DNA from: Pseudonocardia sp. CNS-004
GTDB lineage: Bacteria > Actinomycetota > Actinomycetes > Mycobacteriales > Pseudonocardiaceae
DNA length: 64,000 nt
NCBI GenBank assembly: GCA_001942185.1
Contig: MKJV01000090.1
Span: forward strand, 1 to 64,000
Direction of reading: 5' to 3'
Shown: one piece after another, positions 45,481 through 54,874 of the stretch
Position numbering within the stretch: the first letter of the stretch is position 1
How the letters are laid out: the number at the start of each line of letters is the position of its first letter
Translations under genes and position numbers: made by a program
The notes under the pieces: model-generated
The model's database searches: none
What the model saw: the letters and a program-made list of their open reading frames with translations, nothing else
What the model was told of the DNA's origin: nothing

Positions 45481-47078
45481 TCAGCGGTCCAGCCAGAGCG
45501 TGGCGTAAAAGGTGTCGCGGGAGAGGTAGCGCTGCACCCCGCGCACGTCCGGCTTCGTGATCGTCGACAGGTAGCTGCGCGCCAGCCAGCCGACGGCGAT
45601 GTCCTGGCCGGCCAGCAACTCCACCCGCTGGTAGTCGGCCGTGCGTTGCGCCTCGTCGGTGGTGACGGCGGCACGGTCGAGCAGCGCGTCGACCTCGGGG
45701 TTGGTGTACCGCCCGTAGTTGAGGTTCCCGTCGCTGCGCAGCAGCCGCCCGACGGCGGGGTAGGGGTAGTCGAACGCGTTCACCCAGCTGGCGAGCTCGA
45801 AGTCGTTGCCCTGCACGACACGGGTCGTGAACTCGGCGAGGTCGAAGAACTCCGGCTGGACCTCGATTCCGACGGCCGCCATCTGCGCCTGCACGAACTC
45901 GCCGAGCGTGATCTCGGTGCGGCTCGTCCGGAACGTGAACCTCGCCTGGCCGCCGTCGGCCTCGTACTCCGCGACGAGGCGCTTCGCCTCCTCCGGGTCG
46001 TACGCGGGCCATGCGTCCGCGGCCTCCCGCGTGTGGTACGGGCTGTCGTCGGCGAACAGGCTGCTCGCGCGGATCAGCTGGCCCGAGTACTGGCTCGCGC
46101 CCAGCGCGTCGAGGTCGATCGCGCGGATCACGGCCTCGCGCACGCGGCGGTCGTCGAACGGGGGGCGGTTGAAGTTGAAGTAGAAGAAGAAGCCGCCGTT
46201 GCCGGGGCCGTAGTACTCGCGCAGGTTCGGGTCGGCCGCGGCGCGCACCAGCTCGGTGTTGTACCCGCCGTAGATCATGTCGACGTCGCCGTTCTGCATG
46301 CTGGCGTAGCGGGTCTCGGTGTCCGAGAGCGGGCGCACCTCGATCCCGTCGAGGTAGGGCATGCCGTCCTGCCAGTAGCTCTCGTTGCGCACCATCCGCA
46401 TGCGGTTGTCGCGGACCCAGTCCTGCAGGACGAACGGTCCCGCGCCGACGGGGTGGGAGCCGATCTGGTCGCCCCACTGCTCCAGCGCCGCCGGTGAGAT
46501 GATCATGCCGAGGGTCCCGGAGTTGAACGACTGGGCGAACACCACCGGGAAGTCGCCGTAGGCCTCGGCCAGGGTGAACTCGACGGTGAGCGGGTCCACC
46601 GCCCGCATCCCGGCGATCTCGCTCGCGTAGACGTGCGCGGGTGACGTGGCCTTGTCGATGTGGCGCTGGGTGTTGATGATCACCGCGTTCGCGTCCAGCG
46701 GTGTGCCGTCGGAGAAGTTGACGCCCGCACGCAGTCCCATCACCCAGGTGCGGCCGCCGTCGGGGGTCTCCATCGACTTCGCGAGGTAGGGCTGCGGCTC
46801 GCCGTCCGGCGACATCCGCAACAGCAGGTCGTAGACGGCGGGGGCGATGATGTTGCCCGACTGGACGGTCGGGTCGAAGCCGACGAGCTCGCGGTCGTTG
46901 CCGATCAGCAGCGTTCCGCCGCGCTTCGGCTCCCCCTCGGTGGCCGGGTCGACGCCGTACGGGTCGACGGCGTGCACGCGCTGGTCGCGCTCAGGTCCGA
47001 CGCGGGCCGGGCCGCCCCGCAGGCGGCGGTCAGGATCAGGCAGATGGTCGCTGCAACGGCCGTTGCGACGCGAGTCAT
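45481..47078 (-). CDS. family-5 ABC substrate-binding lipoprotein E (one frameshift)
   Basis: Family-5 binding protein with signal and lipobox LILTAACG in the first 25 residues and the blocks GGTLLIGNDRELVGFDPT, SDGTPLDANAVIINTQRHID and GMPYLDGIEVRPLSDTETRY. The N-terminal piece (from ATG 47078) is in a different frame from the body; the break lies at about 46985-47010, between CGAARP and ERDQRVHAVDPYG. One base restores 532 residues. It is most like paralogues C and D. The ATG overlaps the E1 beta stop, so unlike the others this copy is the last gene of the 2-oxoacid-dehydrogenase operon. C-terminus: TFYATLWLDR. Confidence 0.9.
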
Positions 47079-48055
47079 GGCGCGCTCCTGTTCAGCACGG
47101 CGAGCACGGCGGCGCGGACGTCCGCCGCGCCGGGGAGGTAGGCGTCCTCCAGCCCCGGGCTCACCGGGATCGGCTGGAAGGGCGCGGCGACGCGCTCGAC
47201 CGGCGCGTCCAGGTCGTCGAACGCCGCGTGGCCGGCGGCCGCCGCGACCTCGGCGCCGAAGCCCCCCGCGCCGACCGCCTCGTGCGCCACCACGAGGTGG
47301 TTCGTGCGCGCGACCGAGTCCGTGATCGTGTCGAGGTCGAGCGGAACCAGCGTCCGTGGGTCGATCACCTCGACCTCGATCCCCTCGCGCGCCAGCTCGT
47401 CGGCCGCGGCGAGGGCCTCGTGCACCATCCGGGACAGCGCGACCACGGTGACGTCGCGCCCCGGCCGCAGGACGGCGGCCCGCCCGATCGGCGCCGGGGC
47501 CACCGCGTCCGGCACCTCCTCGGTCCGGAAGTAGAGCGTCTTGTTCTCGACCACCACCACCGGGTCGGGGTCGGCGATCGCGCCGGCGAGCAGCCCGGCC
47601 GCGTCCACCGCCCGGCTGGGCATCACGACCTTGAGCCCCGGCACGTGGCACAGCCAGCTCTCCAGGCTCTGCGAGTGCTGGGCGCCCGCCCGCTGGCCCG
47701 CACCGCCCTGGGTGCGCAGCACCATCGGCACCGACAGCTGCCCGCCCGACATGAACCGCGCCTTGGCCGCGGTGTTGACGAGCTGGTCCAGGGCGAGGGT
47801 CAGGAAGTCGATGTACATGATCTCCAGGACCGGTCGCAGCCCGGACTGGGCGGCGCCGGTCGCGATGCCGGTGATGGCGGCCTCGCTGATCGGCGTGTCC
47901 CGGACCCGATCGACGCCGAACTCCTCGACCAGCCCACTGGTGATCGTGAACGGCCCGCCCGCCGAGACGTCCTCGCCGATCACCAGCACGCGCTCGTCGG
48001 CCCGCATCGCCTCGGCGAGGGCGCGGCCCACCGCCTTCGCGTAGGTGGTCCTCAT
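47075..48055 (-). CDS. 2-oxoacid dehydrogenase E1 beta subunit (pair 1)
   Basis: A 326-residue transketolase-like subunit of a pyruvate/acetoin/branched-chain-type dehydrogenase. Motifs: EDVSAGGPFTITSGL, the conserved TPISEAAITGIATGAA, and QGGAGQRAGAQHSQSLESWL near the ThDP site. The C-terminal domain has EVIDPRTLVPLDLDTI and VVAHEAVGAGGFGAEVA. The ATG at 48055 overlaps the E1 alpha stop. It resembles acetoin dehydrogenase AcoB most closely in block pattern. Works as an alpha2beta2 tetramer with the adjacent alpha subunit. Confidence 0.9.
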   Translation of the reverse strand: MRTTYAKAVGRALAEAMRADERVLVIGEDVSAGGPFTITSGLVEEFGVDRVRDTPISEAAITGIATGAAQSGLRPVLEIMYIDFLTLALDQLVNTAAKARFMSGGQLSVPMVLRTQGGAGQRAGAQHSQSLESWLCHVPGLKVVMPSRAVDAAGLLAGAIADPDPVVVVENKTLYFRTEEVPDAVAPAPIGRAAVLRPGRDVTVVALSRMVHEALAAADELAREGIEVEVIDPRTLVPLDLDTITDSVARTNHLVVAHEAVGAGGFGAEVAAAAGHAAFDDLDAPVERVAAPFQPIPVSPGLEDAYLPGAADVRAAVLAVLNRSAP

Positions 48056-49008
48056 GACCCGTACACCAGCGAGGAGGCCAGCTCGGGGGTGGGCCACGGG
48101 CTCTCCCGCGCCCACGCGACGGCGTCCTCCACCTCGGCGTGCGCCGCCTCCCGCACGGCCTTCGCCTCGTCGGCGTCGAACCAGCCCCGCTCGAGCCCGG
48201 TGCGCTCCAGCCGCAGGACGGGGTCGCGCTCCTGCCACTCCTCGGCGGCGACGGCGACCCGGTAGCGGTCGGGATCGCCCTCGTAGTGCCCCCGCAGTCG
48301 GTGGGTGAGCGCCTCCAGAAGAGCGGGTCCCTCCCCGGCGCGGACCCCGGCCAGCAGCCGCCCGAACTCCTCCCACACGGCGACGGCGTCGTTGCCGTCG
48401 ACGGTCGCGGCGGGGATCCCCCACGGCGCGACGAGGTCGCTCACGCGCTCCACCGGGGTGTGCGCGGAGCGCGGGCTGAACTCGGCGAACCCGTTGTTCT
48501 CGCAGACCAGCACGACCGGGAGCCGCCACAGGGCCGCGAGGTTCACCGACTCGGCAAACGTGCCCGCCTGCACCGCCCCGTCGCCGAAGAAGACGACCGA
48601 CACGGTGTCCTCGCCGCGCATCCGGGCCGCGAGCGCGCTGCCGAGCGCCGCCGGCACCGTCCCGCCGACGACCCCGGTGGCGCCGAGCATCCCGTGCGCG
48701 ACGTCCACCAAGTGCATCGAGCCGCCCATGCCCCGGCACAGGCCGCCCTCGCGACCCATCAGCTCCGCCATCGTCTCCGGCATCGGTGCGCCCTTCGCGA
48801 GCACGTGGCCGTGCGCGCGGTGCCCGCTGTAGACGACGTCGTTGTCCCGCAGCTGCCCGCAGACGGCCGCGGCCACGCCCTCGCCGCCGATCGACAGGTG
48901 GATCAGGCCGTGCACCTCGTCGGAGCGCTTGAGCCGCCCGACCCGCTCCTCGAACGCGCGGATCCGCCACATCGTGCGCAGCACCGACCGCGCCTGATCT
49001 GCGTTCAC
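48052..49008 (-). CDS. 2-oxoacid dehydrogenase E1 alpha subunit (pair 1)
   Basis: A 318-residue ThDP-binding subunit. The ThDP motif runs FFGDGAVQAGTFAESVNLAA to CENNGFAEF (GDG-x-NN form). GMGGSMHLVDVAHGMLGATG is the conserved substrate-channel block of the acetoin/pyruvate E1 alpha family. The C-terminal phosphorylation loops of eukaryotic PDH are not conserved. The GTG start at 49008 overlaps the stop of E1 beta 2 (GTGA). It lacks the extra glycine-rich loop of AceE-type homodimeric E1. Confidence 0.9.
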   Translation of the reverse strand: MNADQARSVLRTMWRIRAFEERVGRLKRSDEVHGLIHLSIGGEGVAAAVCGQLRDNDVVYSGHRAHGHVLAKGAPMPETMAELMGREGGLCRGMGGSMHLVDVAHGMLGATGVVGGTVPAALGSALAARMRGEDTVSVVFFGDGAVQAGTFAESVNLAALWRLPVVLVCENNGFAEFSPRSAHTPVERVSDLVAPWGIPAATVDGNDAVAVWEEFGRLLAGVRAGEGPALLEALTHRLRGHYEGDPDRYRVAVAAEEWQERDPVLRLERTGLERGWFDADEAKAVREAAHAEVEDAVAWARESPWPTPELASSLVYGS

Positions 49009-49976
49009 GCAACGCCCCGGACCGCTGCGACGATCTTGTCCTCGTCCGGCAGCACGTAGTCCTCCATCGGCTTCGCGTACGCGATCGACGCGTCCAGCGC
49101 CGTGACCTGCACGATCGGCGCGCGCAGCGCGGAGAAGCCGTGCTCGGCCACCTCGCCCGCGATCACGGTGGCCACCGAGGAGTGCCGCGTCGCCTGGTCG
49201 ACGAGCACGAGCCGTCCGGTCTTCTCGACCGAGGTGAGGATCGTGGCCGTGTCCAGCGGCGCGATCGTGCGCGGGTCGATCACCTCGACGTCGACGCCGT
49301 CCGCCGCGAGCCGCTCGGCGGCCGCGAGCGCGCGGTGCACCGTCCACCCGGTCGCGACGACCGTGACGTCGGACCCGGGGCGCTTGACGTCGGCCGAGCC
49401 GAACGGCACGAGGTGCTCGCCCTCGGGTACCGGGCCCTGCTCCAGCAGCAGCAGGTAGTGGTGCAGGAACAGCACCGGGTTGTCGTCGCGGATGGCGCTC
49501 GCCATCAGCCCCTTCGCATCGGCGGGTGTGGAGGGGAGCGCCACCTTCAGGCCCGGCACCCCCATGAACATCCCGTAGATCGAGCCGGTGTGCTGCCCCG
49601 CCCAGCCGGCCGTGAAGCCGTACCCGGCCTTGAGCACCAGCGGCGCGGTGACCCGCCCGCCGCTCATGTAGTGGAACCGGTTGGCCTCGTTCACGACCTG
49701 GTCCATCGAGACGAGCAGGAACTCGGCCATCGTGCAGTCGACGACGGGCCGCTTGCCCGCGAGCGCCGCCCCGGCCGCCATGCCGATCTCCGCCGTCTCC
49801 GAGATCGGGGTGACCCGCACCCGGTCGGCGCCGAAGGCCTTGAGGAACGGGTCGTCGGGGCTGCCGGCGACGCTCTGGCCGAACAGCACGACGTCCTCGT
49901 CGCGGGCCATCTCCAGGTGCACGGCCTCGTTGGTCGCGGCCGCATAGGTCATCTCGCGGGTCGTCACGCCGGTCAC
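49005..49976 (-). CDS. 2-oxoacid dehydrogenase E1 beta subunit (pair 2)
   Basis: A 323-residue paralogue of the pair-1 beta subunit. Shared blocks include TPISETAEIGMAAGAAL, GWAGQHTGSIYGMFMGVPGL and EVIDPRTIAPLDTATI. The otherwise conserved EDV near the start is replaced by FGQSVAGSPDDPF, so the two beta subunits differ around the cofactor site. The GTG at 49976 is preferred over 49967 because GAGGAGG lies 6 bases upstream. It pairs with the alpha subunit at 49988. Confidence 0.9.
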   Translation of the reverse strand: MTGVTTREMTYAAATNEAVHLEMARDEDVVLFGQSVAGSPDDPFLKAFGADRVRVTPISETAEIGMAAGAALAGKRPVVDCTMAEFLLVSMDQVVNEANRFHYMSGGRVTAPLVLKAGYGFTAGWAGQHTGSIYGMFMGVPGLKVALPSTPADAKGLMASAIRDDNPVLFLHHYLLLLEQGPVPEGEHLVPFGSADVKRPGSDVTVVATGWTVHRALAAAERLAADGVDVEVIDPRTIAPLDTATILTSVEKTGRLVLVDQATRHSSVATVIAGEVAEHGFSALRAPIVQVTALDASIAYAKPMEDYVLPDEDKIVAAVRGVA

Positions 49977-49987
49977 GGGCGGCCTCC

Positions 49988-50992
49988 TCAGGCGTAGACG
50001 TGGGACAGGGCGGCGGCCGGCTCGGGATGCGGGCTCGCCAGCGCGAAGTCGACGGCGGCCTGCATCTCGGTGCGCGCCTCGCCGGCGATCCGGTCGGCCT
50101 CGTCCGCGGTGAGCGCGCCGCTCTCGACGAGTCGGGCCCGGAACCGCGGCACCGGGTCGCCACGCTTCGCGGCCTCGTACTCCTCGACGTCGCCGTACTT
50201 CGTCACCGCCTCGTGCTCGGGGTAGTGCAGCGGGACGCCCGGCGGGGCGATCGAGTTGCCGTGCGCGGAGAGCCGGTAGACCCGCGACTCGACGAGCGTC
50301 GGCCCCTCCCCCGCGCGCGCCCGCTCCACGGCGGCGCCCACGGTCTCGTGCACGAGCAACGGGTCGCCGCCGTCGACCGTCACGCCCGGGATGCTGTAGG
50401 CGCGCGCCTTCGTGGCCAGCGGCTCGCCCGCGGCGGCGTTGGCGTCCTCCAGGTCGGTGCGCACCCCCGCGCTGTAGCTGTTGTTCTCCATCACGAAGAC
50501 CACCGGGAGCTTCCAGACGGCCGCGATGTTGAGCGACTCGTGGAAGGCGCCCTGCTTGGACGCGCCGTCGCCGAAGAAGGTCAGCACGACGTCGCCGCGC
50601 CCGCGCAGCTGCGCGGCGTACGCGGCCCCGGTGCCCTGCGGGATGTTCTGCCCGACGATCCCGGAGGTGCCGAGGAACCCGCGTTCCGGGTCGGCGAGGT
50701 GCATCGAGCCGCCGTAGCCGCCGCAGATGCCGGTGGCGCGGCCGTAGATCTCGGCCATCAGCGCCGAGGTGTCGCTGCCGAGCGCGATCGGGTAGCCGTG
50801 GCACCGGTAGGTGGACACCAGCTGGTCGCCGGGCCGCATCGTCGCCACGGAGCCGACGATCGACGCCTCGGCCCCGTCCGCGAGGTGGGTGTGCCCGCGG
50901 ATCACGCCGGGGTGGTCGGTGAAGGTGCGCTTCACCCGCTCCTCGAACTCCCGGATCCGGGTCATGTGCCGGAACATCTCGGCCGGTTTCAC
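49988..50992 (-). CDS. 2-oxoacid dehydrogenase E1 alpha subunit (pair 2)
   Basis: A 334-residue ThDP subunit. The ThDP motif is FFGDGASKQGAFHESLNIAA to MENNSYSAG, and the conserved channel block is GGYGGSMHLADPERGFLGTS. RIREFEERVKRTFTDHPGVIRG at the N-terminus matches the E1 alpha family. The GTG start overlaps the TIM-barrel gene stop. Its sequence differs clearly from the pair-1 alpha subunit, so this is an old duplication or separate acquisition rather than a recent copy. Confidence 0.9.
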   Translation of the reverse strand: MKPAEMFRHMTRIREFEERVKRTFTDHPGVIRGHTHLADGAEASIVGSVATMRPGDQLVSTYRCHGYPIALGSDTSALMAEIYGRATGICGGYGGSMHLADPERGFLGTSGIVGQNIPQGTGAAYAAQLRGRGDVVLTFFGDGASKQGAFHESLNIAAVWKLPVVFVMENNSYSAGVRTDLEDANAAAGEPLATKARAYSIPGVTVDGGDPLLVHETVGAAVERARAGEGPTLVESRVYRLSAHGNSIAPPGVPLHYPEHEAVTKYGDVEEYEAAKRGDPVPRFRARLVESGALTADEADRIAGEARTEMQAAVDFALASPHPEPAAALSHVYA

Positions 50993-51852
50993 GGGCGGAC
51001 TCCTTCGAACTGGGCCAGTGCCGAGCTGACGGTGCGGCGGAACATCTCGTCGATGGGCAGCGCCCGCAGGGCGTCGGAGAGGACCTCGACGCCCCACGGG
51101 CCGCGGTAGCCGATCTCCGCGAGCACGCCGACGTAGCCGGGGATGTCGAACTCCCCCTCACCGGGCAGGCGCCGGAACCGGGTGGTCTCCACCGAGTGGT
51201 CGGGCATGTCCGCGACCTGGCCGTCCGAGAGCTCGACGTAGAGCAGCCGGCGGGGGTCGATCACGCGCAGGTCGTCCGGGGCGATCGCCATCTTCCCGAG
51301 GTGCCAGGTGTCGATCGCGATGCCGCCGTTCGGCTCGCCTGCGCCGTCGAGGATCTGCAGCACGTCGGCGAGTGAGGTCGTGTTGATGTCGAACGGCATC
51401 AGCTCGTAGGTGATGAGCGAGTCGTGGTGCTGGGCGGCGTCGCGGCACAGCGCGCCGAAGGCGTCGGTGAGCTGGGCGAGCGACGCCGACGACCGGGCGA
51501 GGTTGCCGACCTTGATGTGGTGGGCCCCGAGCGCGGCGGCCGCGTCGAACAGCAGCCGCCGCCGCTCGTCGGCGGCCTCCCGGCCGGGGTGGTCGGGGCC
51601 GACGAACCAGTCGTCGAGGAACTCCAGCTCGAGGTCCACGAGCCCCCGGTCGCGGAACACCGCGCCGATGTCGGCCAGGGAGCGGGTCTCCAGCAGGTGC
51701 GCGAGGTCGGTGTGCCACAGGCCGAGCCCGGTCATCCCGCACGCGATGGCCCGGTCGCAGCGCTCCTCCCAGCCGAACAGGCTCCACTCGCGCCCGGTGC
51801 GGATCGTCACCGGTCCGGCGGTGGTCCAGTAGGCGCCCAGGATGTCGGTCAC
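50989..51852 (-). CDS. sugar phosphate isomerase/epimerase-type TIM barrel (AP-endonuclease-2 family)
   Basis: A 287-residue xylose-isomerase-like barrel. Metal-site residues fall at ELEFLDDW, HHIKVGNL, ITYELMPFDINT, IDTWHLGKM and VELSDGQ, then WGVEVLSD: the Glu, Asp, His, Glu series of the IolE/IolH and hydroxypyruvate-isomerase superfamily. The start overlaps the E2 stop by one base (TAGTG). A sugar or inosose isomerase is not a usual component of a 2-oxoacid dehydrogenase operon; it probably prepares the substrate that the dehydrogenase consumes. Confidence 0.85.
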   Translation of the reverse strand: MTDILGAYWTTAGPVTIRTGREWSLFGWEERCDRAIACGMTGLGLWHTDLAHLLETRSLADIGAVFRDRGLVDLELEFLDDWFVGPDHPGREAADERRRLLFDAAAALGAHHIKVGNLARSSASLAQLTDAFGALCRDAAQHHDSLITYELMPFDINTTSLADVLQILDGAGEPNGGIAIDTWHLGKMAIAPDDLRVIDPRRLLYVELSDGQVADMPDHSVETTRFRRLPGEGEFDIPGYVGVLAEIGYRGPWGVEVLSDALRALPIDEMFRRTVSSALAQFEGVRP

Positions 51853-53035
51853 TACTTCCCCTCCTCGATCATCAGGGCCAGCGGGCGTTCGAGCAGCGCC
51901 ACGAGGCGCGCGAGGAAACGGGCGGCCTGCGCGCCGTCGACGACGCGGTGGTCGCAGGTCAGGGTCAGCGCCATCACCGGCACCGCGACGACCGCGCCGG
52001 CGCGCACGCGGGGCAGCTCCCGCACGGCGCCGATGGCGAGGATCGCGGCCTGCGGGGGCACGATCACCGCCGCGAACTCGGCCACGCCGAACATGCCGAG
52101 GTTCGAGACGGTGAACGTCGCACCGTTTAGGTCTGCCGGGGTGGCGGCGCCGGAGCGGGCCCGGTCGACGAGCTCGCGCGTCGCGGCGGCGACCGCCACC
52201 GGTGGCCCGGGGTCGCGGACCACCGGCACGACCAGGCCCTCCGGGGTGTCCACCGCGACGCCCACGTGCGGGCGGGGGTGCCGCAGCACGGCACCGTCGG
52301 CTGCCGAGGCGTTCATCTCGGGGTGCTCGCGCAGCGCGCGGCCCGCGGCGGACACGACCAGGTCGGTGATCGTGGGCGCCGGGTCCGTGACCTCGGCCAG
52401 CTCGGCGCGCAGTCGGGCCCCGGCGGCCATGTCGGCCTCCGCGGTGAGGGTGAACACCGGCACGGCCGCGGCGTCGGCGAGCCGCCGGACCGTCGCCTGC
52501 CGGATGCGGCCGAGCGGCACGCTCTCGGATTCCGCGGTGCGCGGCCCGGTGGCCGTCGCGACGGCGGCGTCCCGGCGTTCCGCGGAACACGCCGCGGCTT
52601 CCACGTCGTCGCGCACGATGCGGCCGTGCGGCCCGGTGCCGGCCAGCCCGTGCAGTTCCACGCCGAGCTCGCGAGCCCGGCGCCGCGCCAACGGGGAGGC
52701 GATCGGCCGGGTGGGCGGGCCGGAGCGGTCGGATCTCGGAGCAGGGGCGGGCGACGTACGCGGAGCGGCCGCCCCCGGTGGCCGGCCGGGTCCGGTGGGC
52801 CGTCGCCGAGGCGCGCGATCACCGCGCCGACCGCGGCCGAGCCGCCCGCGGGCACCACGATCTCCAACACGCCCGCGGCCTCGGCCTCGACGCCCACGAC
52901 CGCCTTGTCCGTCTCGATCTCGGCGATCTCCTGGCCCGCGTCGACCTCGTCGCCCGCCCCGTGCAGCCAGCGCACGATGGTGCCCTCGGCCATCGACTCC
53001 GACAGCCGGGGCATCCGGATCTCGGCCGCGCTCAC
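51852..53035 (-). CDS. 2-oxoacid dehydrogenase E2 (dihydrolipoamide acyltransferase; one frameshift)
   Basis: An N-terminal lipoyl domain (residues about 5-80) has the lipoylated Lys in EIETDKAVVGVE. A peripheral-subunit-binding domain follows (IASPLARRRARELGVEL, GTGPHGRIVRDDV). The catalytic domain ends with LTCDHRVVDGAQAARFL, containing the active-site HxxxDG. The lipoyl domain and the rest are in different frames, joined in the Pro/Ala-rich linker near 52795 by one base; total 394 residues. It is the only E2 for two E1 pairs, and no E3 (lipoamide dehydrogenase) is in the window. The GTG start overlaps the SDR stop. Confidence 0.87.
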
Positions 53036-53793
53036 CAACCCGCGACCGATCCGGCATCCACGGGCATCGCCACCCCCGTGACGAACGACGCGTCCGGGCT
53101 GCACAGCCACACCACGGCCGCGGCGACCTCCTCCGGCTGCCCGAACCTGCTCATCGCCTGCGGGCGCCGGATCTCCAGCGCGCGCTCCGGCGAACCGCGC
53201 ATCATCAGCGGCGTCACGATCGCGCCGGGGCAGACGGCGTTGACCCGGATGCCGTCGTCGGCGTACTCCATGGCGGCGTTGCGCGTCAGGCCGACGATCC
53301 CGTGCTTGCTCGCCGTGTACGGCGACAGCAGCCGGACCCCCCGCAGCCCCGCGTTCGACGAGGTGTTGACGATCGCGCCGCCGCCGTTGCCGAGCATCGC
53401 CCGGATCTGGTGCTTCATCCCCAGGAACGTGCCGCGCAGGTTGACGGCGATGATGCGGTCGAAGTCCTCGTCGGAGATGTCGGCGAGCCGCCCGTTGCTC
53501 CCGCCGATCCCGGCGTTGTTGTGCGCGAAGTCCAGCTGCCCGTACCGCTCGACCACGTGCGCCACGAGCGCCTCGGCGGCTGCGGCGTCGGCCACGTCGC
53601 AGGGGAAGAACTCGGCCGTCCCGCCCGCCTCCCGGATCATCGCGACGGTCTCCTCGCCGCCCGCGCGGGCCGACTCCAGGTCGGAAACGACCACCGAGGC
53701 GCCCTCCGCGGCGAAGCGGACCGCGCACGCCCTGCCGATGCCGCCCGCCGCACCGGTCACCAGCCCGGCCCTGCCCGCCATGCTCCCGGTCAT
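53032..53793 (-). CDS. short-chain dehydrogenase/reductase
   Basis: A 253-residue SDR and first gene of the eight-gene polycistron. Motifs: TGAAGGIGRA (cofactor), HNNAGIGGS, NTSSNAGLR (catalytic Ser) and YTASKHGIVGLTRNAA (Tyr-x3-Lys). It ends in the FabG-like FVTGVAMPVDAGSVAG. Start options are ATG 53793 and ATG 53781; the first is used because the second leaves almost no N-terminal tail. It probably oxidises a hydroxyl group upstream of the dehydrogenase step. Confidence 0.9.
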   Translation of the reverse strand: MTGSMAGRAGLVTGAAGGIGRACAVRFAAEGASVVVSDLESARAGGEETVAMIREAGGTAEFFPCDVADAAAAEALVAHVVERYGQLDFAHNNAGIGGSNGRLADISDEDFDRIIAVNLRGTFLGMKHQIRAMLGNGGGAIVNTSSNAGLRGVRLLSPYTASKHGIVGLTRNAAMEYADDGIRVNAVCPGAIVTPLMMRGSPERALEIRRPQAMSRFGQPEEVAAAVVWLCSPDASFVTGVAMPVDAGSVAGW

Positions 53794-53821
53794 GGCGGGG
53801 ACGTTAGGAACCGCCGGGGCG

Positions 53822-54774
53822 TCAGACCATCGGCTCCGCGCGCCGATACCTGGTGCTGCGTGCACGCACCTCGCGCGGCGAGCACCCGTACTCGCGCTTG
53901 AACGCCTGGGAGAAGTGCGTGGCGTCCGAGAACCCCCACCGGTACGCGATCTCGGTGACGGTGCCGGAGTTCGCGTCGGTCAGGTCCTGGTGGCACCGGG
54001 CGAGCCGGGCTCGGCGCACCATCGACGACACGGTGTCGCCACTGCCCTCGAACGCGGCGTGCAGGGTGCGCAGCGACACCGACAGCTCGGCCGCGATCGC
54101 CTCCGGGCCCAGCGCGGGATCGGTGAGGCGGGCCCGGGCGACCCGCCGGGCCCTGGCCCGCAGCGCCTCCAGCCGGGCCTCCCGGTGGGCGGGCAGCAGC
54201 GGTTCGACGGCGGCGCGCAGCAGCTCCAGCGTGACGTCACCGGCCGTCGTGCGGGTCGCCTCGTCCATCCCCGGCAGCTCCGCCATGACGCGTCGGTGTA
54301 GCGGGCCAGCAGCCGCGCACCCGGGAGGCTGCCGAACGCCGGCACGTCCTGGACGTCGGCCAGGCGCGGCTGGCCGCCAGCACGAGCTCCCGCGGGAACA
54401 CCAGCGTCCGCTTGGCGAACGGGGCGAGGACCTCGATCCCCAGGCCACCCGTGCCGTCCCAGATGCCGAGGTCACCCGCCGAGAGCAGGCGCTCGACGCC
54501 GGTGCGGCGGATGCGCTCCGCACCACGCAGCACGATCTGCACGCCGAACCGGCCCTCGCCCTCGTCGCCCATGACCCCTGCGCCCCGCCGCCGACCCACG
54601 GGTGCACCGGCAGTCGACGATGCTGACGGCGCCCAGCCGCCTGCGGACGACCTCACCCGCGAACGACCCCCTGGAGCCGTCGGGCACGCGCACGTCGAAG
54701 CCGACGTGGGTGGCGGCCAGCAGGCCCTCCCACTCCGCCGGGGACCGTGCCGACCAGCGCTCCTCGTCCGTCAT
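53822..54774 (-). CDS. AraC-family transcriptional regulator (several frameshifts)
   Basis: The C-terminal HTH_18 domain is intact: LSVSLRTLHAAFEGSGDTVS, then GTVTEIAYRWGFSDATHFSQ and FKREYGCSPREVRARS. The N-terminal ligand-binding half (AraC_binding_2 type) is spread over other frames: MTDEERWSARSPAEWEGLLA from 54774, then GRFGVQIVLRGAERIRRTGV and ERLLSAGDLGIWDGTGGLGI, then a PAFGSLPGARLLARYTDA stretch. At least three breaks fall near 54610, 54375 and 54290. GAAGGAG upstream supports ATG 54774. A 22-base-spaced direct repeat in the divergent region is its likely operator. The number of breaks makes true decay possible. Confidence 0.75.
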
Positions 54775-54804
54775 CGCAGGCTCCTTCGACTGCAACTTGG
54801 TCAC

Positions 54805-54836
54805 GCGTGCCGAGATTAGTTGCCGTGCGTGCCGAG
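54805..54836. promoter_or_regulatory. AraC-type direct-repeat operator
   Basis: GCGTGCCGAG occurs twice, at 54805-54814 and 54827-54836, 22 bases apart (two helical turns), in the 100-base region between the AraC gene and the divergent dehydrogenase operon. Tandem half-sites spaced by two turns are the usual AraC binding arrangement. Confidence 0.6.
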
Positions 54837-54874
54837 TGCGCCCTGCTCGCCGGTCCCGAACCTACGGTTGCGCC

